Positions 9,601 through 16,971 of a stretch of DNA of 33,275 nt are shown here, one piece after another. This stretch comes from Candidatus Eiseniibacteriota bacterium. GTDB lineage: Bacteria > Eisenbacteria > RBG-16-71-46. Positions within the stretch are counted from its first letter, which is position 1. Each line of letters begins with the position of its first letter. Location of the stretch: contig VBPB01000001.1 of NCBI GenBank assembly GCA_005893365.1, forward strand, positions 545 through 33,819. The letters are read 5' to 3'. The position numbers and the translations under genes are program-made. The notes below the pieces were generated by a model. That model had not been told where the DNA came from. It made no database searches and saw only the letters and a list, made by a program, of their open reading frames with translations.

Positions 9601-10805
9601 TAGATCCCGGCCCGGGCGGCCTCGATGCCGATGGGGTTCACGTCGGTCGCGAACACCTGCACCCGCGGACGCCGCTCCCGGGCATCCAGGTATTCGGTGA
9701 ACGACATCGCGATCGAGTAGGCGTCCTGCCCCGTGGAACAGCCCAGCACCCAGACGCGCACGGTGTCATCCCGCGACTTGGATTCGAAGATCCGCGGGAA
9801 CACCAGGCGCTCGACCGTTTCGAAGGCCTGCGGATCGCGGAAGAACTTGGTGACGTTGATCAGGATGTCCTGGGTGAGCGCCTCGACCTCCCGCGGGTGC
9901 GTCGCCACGAAACCCACGTAGTCGGGCAGCCGTTCCAGCTTGTGGAGGGCCATCCGGCGCAGGATCCGCCGGTTGATGGTATTGCGGCGATACTCCGCGA
10001 ATTCGATCCCGGTATCACGCCGCAGGATCTCGAACAGACGTCCGATGGCGGGGTCATCCGTGACCGGGACCGCGCGCGAAGGTCCCGGACGGGCGAAGGG
10101 ATGGCGCGCGATCCGCGCGATCTCAATGGCCATCGCCTCCGGAGCGAGGACGAAATCCACGCCGCCGGAGGCCACCGCGTTGCGTGGCATGGTGGACTGC
10201 TGCGCGCTGTCGTCCTGCGCGAAGGTGATGCCCCCCGAGGACTTGATCTCGTGGATGCCGAGCGCCCCGTCGTTGCCGGTCCCGGAGAGCACCACGCCGA
10301 CCGACTGCTCGCCGAGGGCTTGCGCCAGCGAGCGCATGAAATGATCGATCGGGTGGGGCACGCCGGGCGCGCCCGCGCGCGACACGAGCTGCAGGCGGCC
10401 GCCCGAGAACAGCAGGGTGGCCCCCGGCGGCATCACGTAGATCTGGTTCGGCTCGACCGGCATGTCGTGCTCGGCCTGCCGGACCGGCATGCGCGCCGAA
10501 CGGCCGAGGATCTCGGCGAGGGCGCTCTCGTGGGTCGGCGCCAGGTGGAGGATCAGCACGAACGCCATGCCCGTGTCGGGCGGGAGTGCGGCGACGAGAC
10601 GCTGGAAGGCCTCCAGGCCGCCCGCCGAAGCGCCGACCGCGACGATCGGGAACGAGGGCTCGCCCGAGGCGGGTCGCGGTCCGGCCGCCGGCACTGTCTC
10701 CGGGAGTCCGCCGTCGCTCTCGGACCTGGTCAAGCGCAACCTCCGCTCGCGGCCCATCCGTTCCAATCGCCGCGCTTGGGCGCGCCCCACCTTAAGGGCC
10801 CGCAC
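6651..10805 (-). CDS. CheB methylesterase - CheR methyltransferase - coiled coil - PAS - histidine kinase - receiver hybrid protein
   Basis: CheB: PIVAVGASAGGLEAFQ, LSGTGNDGALGIHEIK. CheR: INVTKFFRDPQAFE, VWVLGCSTGQDAYSIAM. Coiled coil: NEELQAANEESQSSNEELQSVNEELETSKEEIQSTNEELTTVNDEL. PAS segments follow. HisKA: FLATLGHELRNPLAAISN. HATPase: RVSDDGPGID...GTGVGIGLALARQLVELHGG. REC: RVLVVDDNADAAQ...VLMDVGLPDIDG. Confidence 0.93.
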   Translation of the reverse strand: MRALKVGRAQARRLERMGRERRLRLTRSESDGGLPETVPAAGPRPASGEPSFPIVAVGASAGGLEAFQRLVAALPPDTGMAFVLILHLAPTHESALAEILGRSARMPVRQAEHDMPVEPNQIYVMPPGATLLFSGGRLQLVSRAGAPGVPHPIDHFMRSLAQALGEQSVGVVLSGTGNDGALGIHEIKSSGGITFAQDDSAQQSTMPRNAVASGGVDFVLAPEAMAIEIARIARHPFARPGPSRAVPVTDDPAIGRLFEILRRDTGIEFAEYRRNTINRRILRRMALHKLERLPDYVGFVATHPREVEALTQDILINVTKFFRDPQAFETVERLVFPRIFESKSRDDTVRVWVLGCSTGQDAYSIAMSFTEYLDARERRPRVQVFATDVNPIGIEAARAGIYPKGIEQDVSAERLRRFFTEVNGTYHVCKPVREMCVFARHDALAQPPFSRLDLVVCRNLLIYLEPVLQRKLLPTLHFALNPGGFLWLGSSETAADFSKLFQVVDARHRIYSRKPGPRSPVAIARAQPAPRPLPRAAARPMVEPDPHREAERLLLTRYVPPSVIVDEDLNVVQFRGDTSPYLIPAQGRASLNLLKMLREGLLVGVRSALHRASREHKPAREENLRVRSAAGEHRVTVVAMPLRTNDRTTGTVVVFEQPGEGSAAQARQEVVEHSAKTPEPPASQKPREEAQRLRQELGATRDYLQMVIEQLEAANEELQAANEESQSSNEELQSVNEELETSKEEIQSTNEELTTVNDELRDRNTELAQSNGDLANLLDSVQMPIVMLDRDLRIRRFTAAAQKLLNLLPGDVGRPFSDIKLNVDAPDLQELFGRALQQGSVIEREVRDRTDRWQWLRVSPYRDVQDRIQGAILMMIDIDPIKRAAERVSESEGRFAALADSAPVLIWVHGLDGCEYVNSGYETFAGVPASALRKQGWAESIHAEDREGYLAAYRDAFARRAPFEYLARFRRADGAFRWMKSIGLPRILEGGDFVGYAGSSVDITELKEAEEGLRRADRVKDEFLATLGHELRNPLAAISNAAYLLSVKGGRANPSALEIIERQTRNMVRIVDDLLDVSRITQGKVGMRLETLNLEVIARAALAATEHERRRSQHALEDSFPAEPVWVLADAVRLEQTLTNLLSNAAKYAPARGRVRLSVDCEARPDATAWAVIRVSDDGPGIDAALLPRVFDLFVQGERDNRAGTGVGIGLALARQLVELHGGTIEARNLKPRGSEFLVRLPAIPPPANPQGSEARSATGVAPRRVLVVDDNADAAQAVQAILRRSGHEVRLAGDGRSALVAALEFAPNVVLMDVGLPDIDGFSVALRLREDARTRDIKLVALSGYGRERDAARAREAGFAAYLMKPAAPEALLRAVAEAPSQP

Positions 10806-11021
10806 CGGGATAGTTCTACGGGTCAGTCTCAGCGGCGGAGCAACTATACCACCCGGCGGACGACGCGCTCGCCCGAGGTTCCTGCCCGCCGGCGTGCCTC
10901 CACGCCCGGCCGTCGTGGTCTCGAGATGCCACCGTTGCGCCCCGGCCGGGTGACTTCACGGGCTCGCCCCTGCCGCGGTGCCGCCCGAGGGCCTGACGCG
11001 TACAGATCCCCAGGAGACGAG

Positions 11022-11096
11022 ACCCGCGCTCGCCAGGTCCAACGAACGCGGGTCGAGTGTGGTGCCCGGGGGCGAGACTCGAACCCTCGCCAACGG
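11022..11096 (-). repeat. att-like direct repeat, copy A: partial tRNA-Leu 3' end plus trailer hairpin
   Basis: cgaacgcgggtcgagtgtggtgcccgggg (11043-11071) is identical over 29 bp to 13094-13122. The flanking acccgcgctcgc is also shared at the same offset (2051). On the minus strand it resembles a tRNA T-arm/acceptor 3' end (GGTTCGAGTCTCGCCCCCGGGCACCA), but no matching 5' acceptor (GCCCGGG) is found nearby. Confidence 0.75.
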
Positions 11097-11182
11097 CGCA
11101 CTCGATGCGCGCGATGCGCACCGACTGCACGTTACGCCTCCCCTTCCACGAGGCCGAGTGCACCGCGCGCACGAGGACTGGG

Positions 11183-12103
11183 CTACCGATAGATTGCCTT
11201 CACACTGCCCCAGGTGGGTCGGTGCGTCGGCGTGGGCACGTCGCCGAACTTGGCGATGTACGGGGAGAGGTCGTCCATGACGTAGACGTAGCCCGACGGC
11301 CCAGCCGCAACGGCTCGTCCCGTGCCCAGGCCGCCGATGCTGGGGTCCCATGCGCACAGAACCGTCCCGTCGCCCGCCAACGTCAGGATGCCGCCATAGG
11401 GCACATTCACGTAGACCCTGCCGTCCCCATCCACCGCGATATCCTGCGCCCCTTCGAATGGCCCCCATTGACCCAGGAGGTTCCCGTTGCTTGTGTACCT
11501 CAGCACGGAAACGTCGTACGCGGCCCCGTACGAGCCGTACTTGTCTATCACATAGACCACGCCCTGCCCATCGACCGCGATCGCGTAGTCCCCGCAGTGG
11601 GCGGTCTGCACGTCCCAAGCAGCCAAGAGAGTCCCATCGCCAGTGAACTTCTCCATCCGGGGCCCTTCGCCGGTCATCGTATAGACGTTGCCTTGAGCAT
11701 CTACTGCGATCGCAGTCGGAGAGCCGCCGTCGGGGCCAAACTGGCATCCCGCGCCGGGAAACCACTTCCGGACAAACGTGCCGGCGCTCGTGAACTTGTT
11801 CACGGCGACGAGGTCAGTCACATAGACATTGCCCTGAGCATCCGCCGCGATGTCGTAGGGATACCACGAAGGATATGAGGCAACCCATTGGTGCAAGAGT
11901 GCGCCGTCGGGGCCGTACACACGGACGACAGCAGCGCCGTCGAGGACATAGAGGTTGCCGTCGCCGCCGCCCACCGCCATGCTCAGGAGGTAGCTACCGT
12001 GAGTGTTCCAGCGGAAGAGGTACGGCGGTGCGCAGTCCGCTGCGGCGTGGCCAGCGGTCAGGGCCGCGGCGAGCACCAGCGCGAGGGTGGCTGTTCTGCA
12101 CAT
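11183..12103 (-). CDS. Secreted NHL-repeat (beta-propeller) protein
   Basis: ATG at 12103: MCRTATLALVLAAALTAGHAAADC (signal peptide), then repeats such as DIAADAQGNVYVTD, AIAVDAQGNVYTM, AIAVDGQGVVYVIDKYGS, DIAVDGDGRVYVNV. Ends PTHRPTWGSVKAIYR*. Confidence 0.83.
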   Translation of the reverse strand: MCRTATLALVLAAALTAGHAAADCAPPYLFRWNTHGSYLLSMAVGGGDGNLYVLDGAAVVRVYGPDGALLHQWVASYPSWYPYDIAADAQGNVYVTDLVAVNKFTSAGTFVRKWFPGAGCQFGPDGGSPTAIAVDAQGNVYTMTGEGPRMEKFTGDGTLLAAWDVQTAHCGDYAIAVDGQGVVYVIDKYGSYGAAYDVSVLRYTSNGNLLGQWGPFEGAQDIAVDGDGRVYVNVPYGGILTLAGDGTVLCAWDPSIGGLGTGRAVAAGPSGYVYVMDDLSPYIAKFGDVPTPTHRPTWGSVKAIYR

Positions 12104-12291
12104 TGTTGCCCCCCATGGAGGCGGTGGAGCGCGACGGCGAGGGGGCGCGGCGGGGGACTGCCTTGCGGTCAAGCCCGCGTGAAGAACGATAAGCCTGCGC
12201 ACCATCCCCCGCAAGAGGCAATCCCGGCGCGAGCGCTCCCCGCGCGCGGTTCCCGGTCGAGCGTCGCGGAGCGAGCCGCAAGGGGACGCGG

Positions 12292-12435
12292 GTGACCGTG
12301 ATTGCGCTTCCGCGTGGGCTGCACCGCAGATTACAAGCCATTGCGCGGGCCGAAGGGCTGGCGCTGACCGAACAGGCGCGACGAGCACTAATGGCGTGGA
12401 CCGAAGAGCGAGAACGAAGGGGGCGCAGACCATGA
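12292..12435 (+). CDS. Small ribbon-helix-helix-like protein (47 aa), overlapping the integrase start by ATGA
   Basis: Read by eye (too short for the track): GTG start, VTVIALPRGLHRRLQAIARAEGLALTEQARRALMAWTEERERRGRRP*, with AAGGGG upstream. Its TGA (12433-12435) overlaps the integrase ATG (12432-12434). Confidence 0.5.
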   Translation: MTVIALPRGLHRRLQAIARAEGLALTEQARRALMAWTEERERRGRRP

Positions 12436-13060
12436 ACGAGCAGCGGGTTGAGTCACGCGAGAAGCCGCGCCGCGAGGGGCGGGTCTATGCGCGGGGCAAG
12501 AAGGGGACGCAGTGGATCGCTTGGTATGACTGCGAGGGCCGCGAGCACCGTGAGAGCATCGGGAGCCGTGACCCGCGCGTGGCCGACCGCAAACTGCGCG
12601 CCCGGCTGAGTGCGAAGGAGCGAAGCGAGAGGTTCGTGCCGGGTCACGGTCGGCGAGTTGCTCGACGGGCCGATGGAGTTTCAGGCTGCGCGAGCACTTC
12701 GGCGACGATACGCGGGTCGCAGCGTCAGGAGCGGTGGCGGGTCGTGCGGGAGCGCGGCGTCGTGGTCGCGCATGTGTTCCATCGCGACGGTCGTCCGACC
12801 CTTGACCTCGCCGACGCGTGGAAGGCGGCTTGCCTCGTGGCCGAACTACAGCATCGGCGGTTTCACGACTTGAGGCGCTACGCCTGCGACCGGATGATCC
12901 GTGCCGGACTCGCACCGACCGAGGCGATGGCCTTGATGGGACACAAGACGCTCAGCATGCACCTGAGATACGGGACTGTTGACCTGCCCATGCTGGAGCG
13001 GGCGGTGGCGAAGGTGGCGGCGCTGGACGGGACGAAGGCGTGCGACACGGACAAATCCGC
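12432..13060 (+). pseudogene. Tyrosine recombinase/phage integrase remnant, multiply frameshifted and internally deleted
   Basis: Frame 3 N-terminus GRVYARGKKGTQWIAWYDCEGREHRESIGSRDPRVADRKLRARL. Frame 1 VTVGELLDG (12643). Frame 2 LREHFGDDTRVA (12686). Frame 3 C-terminus FHRDGRPTLDLADAWKAAC...FHDLRRYACDRMIRAGLAPTEAMALMGHKTLSMHLRYGTVD (H-x-x-R, GHKT and Tyr motifs). Confidence 0.82.
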
Positions 13061-13110
13061 GGACAAATGCGAACCCGCGCTCGCAAGTGCCGGCGAACGC
13101 GGGTCGAGTG

Positions 13111-13195
<85 letters not shown>

Positions 13196-13225
13196 ACGGG
13201 TCCTGTCCTTGGCCTCGGCTTGGGC

Positions 13226-13594
13226 TCAGTGCCCTCCGCCGGCCGGCGGCGTCGCCGGCTTGGCACGAGGCGGCGTCGCCGGCGGGGGTGCCGCGGGCGA
13301 CGATGGCGCGGCCTGCGCGGGCGCCTGCGTGGGTGCCGATCCGGGCACCGCGGGTGCGGCCGCGGGCGCCTTGGCCGCCTCCTCCTGGATCAGGCTGCGC
13401 TGCGTGAAGGCCCCGCCCAAGATCATCGTCGCGCGGGTGATGAAGTCGGTGGCGCCGCGTCCGCCGAGCACGGTCTGCGCCGTGCCGCCGAAGGCGCCGC
13501 CCGCCAACCCCCCGCCCTTGCCGGACTGGAGCAGGATGACGATGACCAGGCAGAGACAGACCAGGATGTGAACCGCGAGCAGCAGACCGTACAT
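13226..13594 (-). CDS. secG: Preprotein translocase subunit SecG
   Basis: ATG at 13594 preceded by GAGGAG: MYGLLLAVHILVCLCLVIVILLQSGKGGGLAGGAFGGTAQTVLGGRGATDFITRATMILGGAF, plus an Ala/Pro-rich tail. Confidence 0.93.
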   Translation of the reverse strand: MYGLLLAVHILVCLCLVIVILLQSGKGGGLAGGAFGGTAQTVLGGRGATDFITRATMILGGAFTQRSLIQEEAAKAPAAAPAVPGSAPTQAPAQAAPSSPAAPPPATPPRAKPATPPAGGGH

Positions 13595-13696
13595 GAGGCT
13601 CCTCGGAGGATCGTGGCGTACCGCGGGCACGGCCCCGGGCCAAGCCCGGTGGCGAAGCGGCGAGATAAGCTAGCAGCCGCGCCCCGCCCCGTCAAC

Positions 13697-13732
13697 GCCG
13701 CGCGGGCCGCCGCGCGGGCCGCCGCGCGGGCC
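13697..13732. repeat. Tandem repeat, 3 x 12 bp (GCCGCGCGGGCC)
   Basis: Three exact consecutive copies between tpiA and secG. Confidence 0.8.
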
Positions 13733-13782
13733 GCCGCCGCGGCGTTCCCGGTGGCCGGTCGTCCCGCGGCGCCCGGCCCCGG

Positions 13783-14562
13783 TCAGCGTGGGGTGGCGGC
13801 GGCGCAGATGCGCCAGAACCCGGCCGCCTCGAGCGAGGCTCCACCCACCAGCGCCCCGTCCAGCTCGGCCTCGCCGAACAGGGCGGCCGCGTTTTCGGCG
13901 TTGACGCTGCCGCCGTAGAGCACGGCCAGGCTCTGCCCCAGGCCGGGGGCGACGACCCGGTCCAGGGTCGCCCGGACCAGCTGGTGGGCCTCGCGCGCCT
14001 GCTCGAGGCTCGCCACCTTCCCGGTGCCGATGGCCCAGACCGGCTCGTAGGCCACCACCGTCGCGCGCGCCTCGGCCTCCCCCAGCCCCTCGTAGACGGC
14101 CCGCACCTGGCGCACCAGCACGTCGGCGGTACCACCGGCCTCGCGCTCGCTCAGGGTCTCGCCCACGCACACGATCGGGGTGAGGCCGTCGCGCAGCGCC
14201 GCGCGCGCCTTGCGCGCCACCAGCGCGTCGTCCTCCCCCATGCCGTGCCGCCGCTCGGAGTGCCCGACGATCACGAACCGGCAGCCGACGGCGCTCAACA
14301 TCGGGCCCGAGACCGCTCCGGTGAAGGCCCCCTTGGGCTCGGGATGCAGGTCCTGGGCGCCCAAGTGGATGCCGCTCCCGCGCACCGCCGCGGCGACCGA
14401 CTCGAGGGCGGGGTACGGCGGGCAGAGCGCGATCTCGCACCGGCGCGTCGTCCCCAGCAGGCCCTTGAGCTGGCCCGCGAGGGCGGAGCCCTCCTGCGCG
14501 GTCTTGTTCATCTTCCAGTTGCCGGCGATGAGCCGGGGCTGCCGCGGCCACGGGCGCGCCAT
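13783..14562 (-). CDS. tpiA: Triosephosphate isomerase
   Basis: IAGNWKMNKT, VIVGHSERR, VAYEPVWAIGTGKVAS, VLYGGSVNAENA. TGATG overlap with pgk. Confidence 0.97.
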   Translation of the reverse strand: MARPWPRQPRLIAGNWKMNKTAQEGSALAGQLKGLLGTTRRCEIALCPPYPALESVAAAVRGSGIHLGAQDLHPEPKGAFTGAVSGPMLSAVGCRFVIVGHSERRHGMGEDDALVARKARAALRDGLTPIVCVGETLSEREAGGTADVLVRQVRAVYEGLGEAEARATVVAYEPVWAIGTGKVASLEQAREAHQLVRATLDRVVAPGLGQSLAVLYGGSVNAENAAALFGEAELDGALVGGASLEAAGFWRICAAATPR

Positions 14563-15779
14563 CAGGACTCCCGGTCGTCGAGGGCGGCGACCCCCGGGAG
14601 CACCTTGCCCTCCAGGAACTCGAGCGAGGCGCCGCCGCCGGTCGAGACGTGGGTCACGCGCTCGGTGAGCCCCGCCTCCTGCACCGCCGCGGCCGAGTCG
14701 CCCCCGCCCACCACGGTCACCGCCCCGCGCCCGGTCGCCTCCGCCAGCGCCCGGGCCACGCCCTCAGTCCCGCTCGCGAAGGCCGGCACCTCGAAGATGC
14801 CCATCGGTCCGTTCCAGAGCACGGTCCTGGCGTCCGCGAGCTTCGCGGCGAACCGCTGGATCGTCTCGGGGCCGATGTCCACGCCCATCTCGTCGGGCTT
14901 CAGGTCCTCGAGCCGGCACACGCGTCCGGGAGCGCTCCCATCGGCCGTAGCACTGGCGACACAGTCGACCGGCAGGAGCAGCTCGACCCGCCCCTTGCCG
15001 GCCTGCTCCAGGATCTCGCGCGCCATGCCGACGCGGTCCGCCTCCACCAGCGAGCGCCCGGTCGGCTTGCCCTGCGCCTTGAGGAAGGTGAACATCATCG
15101 CCCCGCCGATGAGCAGGCGGTCCACCTTGCCGAGCAGGACGCGCAGCACGTCGATCTTGCCGGAGATTTTGGCTCCGCCCAGGATGGCCACGAACGGCCG
15201 CTGCGGCTGATCGAGCGCCCGCCCGAGGTAGTCCAGCTCGCGCTGCATCAGGAAGCCGGCCACCGCGGGCTTGAGCACGCGGGCCACGCCTTCGGTCGAG
15301 GCGTGCGCCCGATGCGCGGTGCCGAAGGCGTCGTTGACGTAGCAGTCGCCCAGGGCCGCCAGCCGGCGGGCGAAGCCCGCGTCGTTCTTCTCCTCCTCCG
15401 CGTGGTAGCGGAGGTTCTCTAGCAGCAGCACGCCCCCCGGCGCCAGCGCGGCCGCCTCGGCCTCGGCCTCGGCGCCCACGCAGTCGGGCGCGAAGGCCAC
15501 CGGCTGGCGCAACAGGCGCTCGAGGCGTGCCGCCACCGGCCGCAGGCCGACCTTGGGGTCGGGCTTCCCGTCGGGCCGGCCCAGGTGCGACATGAGCACG
15601 ACCCGCGCCTGCTTCTCGAGCAGGTAGCGGATCGTGGGGAGGGCGGCGACGATGCGGGTGTCGTCGGCCACCTCGCCGTGCTTGAGCGGCACGTTGAAGT
15701 CGACGCGCACCAGCACCCGCCGGTTCGCGGGCGTGAGGTCGCGCACGGTCTTCTTGGCGAACACGCCCGCCGGCGTCAT
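14562..15779 (-). CDS. pgk: Phosphoglycerate kinase
   Basis: ATG at 15779: MTPAGVFAKKTVRDLTPANRRVLVRVDFNVPLKHG, LMSHLGRPDGKPD, LLENLRYHAEEEKND, ILGGAKISGKIDVL, WNGPMGIFEVPAFASGT, VVGGGDSAAAV. Confidence 0.97.
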   Translation of the reverse strand: MTPAGVFAKKTVRDLTPANRRVLVRVDFNVPLKHGEVADDTRIVAALPTIRYLLEKQARVVLMSHLGRPDGKPDPKVGLRPVAARLERLLRQPVAFAPDCVGAEAEAEAAALAPGGVLLLENLRYHAEEEKNDAGFARRLAALGDCYVNDAFGTAHRAHASTEGVARVLKPAVAGFLMQRELDYLGRALDQPQRPFVAILGGAKISGKIDVLRVLLGKVDRLLIGGAMMFTFLKAQGKPTGRSLVEADRVGMAREILEQAGKGRVELLLPVDCVASATADGSAPGRVCRLEDLKPDEMGVDIGPETIQRFAAKLADARTVLWNGPMGIFEVPAFASGTEGVARALAEATGRGAVTVVGGGDSAAAVQEAGLTERVTHVSTGGGASLEFLEGKVLPGVAALDDRES

Positions 15780-16727
15780 GCCATCCTCAGCATCGCGTCC
15801 ACGACGCGCTCGGAGAATCCCCACTCGTTGTCGTACCAGGCCAGCACCTTGAGCAGCGAGCCGTCGATGACGCTGGTCGAAAGGGCGTCGAACACGCTGC
15901 TATGCGGGTTCCCCACCACGTCGCCGGAGACGATCGGCGCCTCGCAGTACTCCAGGATGCCGCGCATCGGGCCTTGGGCCGCGGCCTGGACCGCCGCGTT
16001 GACCGTCTCGCGCGTGGCGGGCTTGCGGAGCCGGCACACCAGGTCGACCAGCGAGCCGTCGGGGACCGGCGCGCGGACGGAGATGCCGTCCAGCCGCCCC
16101 TTGAGGTCGGGCAACACCTCGCCGATCGCCTTGGCGGCGCCGGTCGAGGTCGGGATCAGGTTGAGCGCCGCCGCCCGCGCGCGGCGCAGGTCCTTGTGGG
16201 GCAGGTCGAGGATGCGCTGGTCGTTGGTGTAGGCGTGGATCGTGGTCATGAAGCCGTGCTCGATGCCGAAGGTGTCGTGGAGCACCTTGGCCACCGGCGC
16301 CAGGCAGTTGGTGGTGCACGAGCCGATGCTCACCACCGTGTGGCGCTTGGGATCGAACGCGGCGTCGTTGACCCCGAAGACGAAGGTGAGGTCGGCGCCC
16401 TTGGCCGGGGCGGAGATGAGCACGTTGCGCGCCCCACCCGCCAGGTGGACGGCGGCCCCGGCGCGGTCGGTGAACTTCCCGGTCGCCTCCAGGACCACGT
16501 CGACGCCCAGCGACTTCCACGGGAGCTTGGCCGGGTCCTTCTCGCTCAGCACCTTGATCGTGGCGTCGCCCACCCGCAGTGCGCCGTCCGCGGTGGCGCC
16601 GCCGGCCTTGGCCCACGTCCCGTGGACCGAGTCGTAGCGCAGCAGATGCGCCAGGGTCGGCGCGTCGGTGATGTTGTTCACGGCCACGAACTCTGCCGAA
16701 TCCGTTGATGCCGATGCGGAGTGCCAT
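15776..16727 (-). pseudogene. gap: Glyceraldehyde-3-phosphate dehydrogenase with deletion/frameshift at the N-terminal NAD-binding motif
   Basis: ATG 16727 encodes MALRIGINGFGR, then loses frame. The rest is intact in another frame: EFVAVNNITDAPTLAHLLRYDSVHG...SIGSCTTNCLAPVAKVLHDTFGIEHGFMTTIHAYTNDQ...WYDNEWGFSERVVD. The IGRN... segment normally between them is absent. ATGA overlap with pgk. Confidence 0.88.
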
Positions 16728-16817
16728 GGTCCCCGATCTCCTCGAGGCGACGGCCCGTCGTCCTCCGCTCAGGCGGAGAACGCCCCGGCCGCCCTCGCCG
16801 TGGCTGACCGGTAAACG

Positions 16818-16830
16818 ATTGTAATACAAT
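16818..16830. promoter_or_regulatory. AT-rich palindrome ATTGTAATACAAT (putative operator/promoter of the gap operon)
   Basis: 6-bp inverted half-sites around a single A, in an AT-rich island about 90 bp upstream of the gap ATG. On the minus strand it overlaps a TACAAT -10-like hexamer. Confidence 0.45.
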
Positions 16831-16890
16831 ACGTTATGGCGTAGAAGCGATGCGATTATGCCCGAGCCCCGCGGGGTGGTCAAGGCGCCC

Positions 16891-16955
16891 GGGTTGGGCG
16901 TAGGGGTTGGGCGTAGGGGTTGGGCGTAGCGGTTGGGCGTAGGGGTTGGGCGCAG
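16891..16955. repeat. Tandem repeat, 5 x 13 bp (GGGTTGGGCGTAG), G-rich on the + strand
   Basis: Units at 16891, 16904, 16917, 16930 (first base C) and 16943 (GGGTTGGGCGCAG). Intergenic between the GWxTD gene and gap. Confidence 0.9.
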
Positions 16956-16971
16956 GGGCGGGCGCCCGGCC

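Noticed and set aside
10813-10832. Minus-strand CTGAGACTGACCCGTAGAAC resembling part of a TPP riboswitch
   Set aside because: The conserved CCTGATC and GCGTAGGGA elements do not follow, and the downstream gene is a chemotaxis-type kinase, not thiamine-related. A covariance search could settle it.
11061-11150. Second tRNA gene (Ser/Leu-like) on the minus strand
   Set aside because: Only the T-arm/acceptor 3' end resembles a tRNA. It has an extra C and a 2-nt T-arm insertion, and no complementary 5' acceptor (GCCCGGG) or canonical anticodon arm is found; better explained as an att remnant.
6621-11192. 1523-aa + strand ORF opposite the hybrid kinase
   Set aside because: Arg/Gly/Ala-rich low-complexity translation antisense to a well-supported CheB-CheR-HK gene; typical stop-poor antisense frame in GC-rich DNA.
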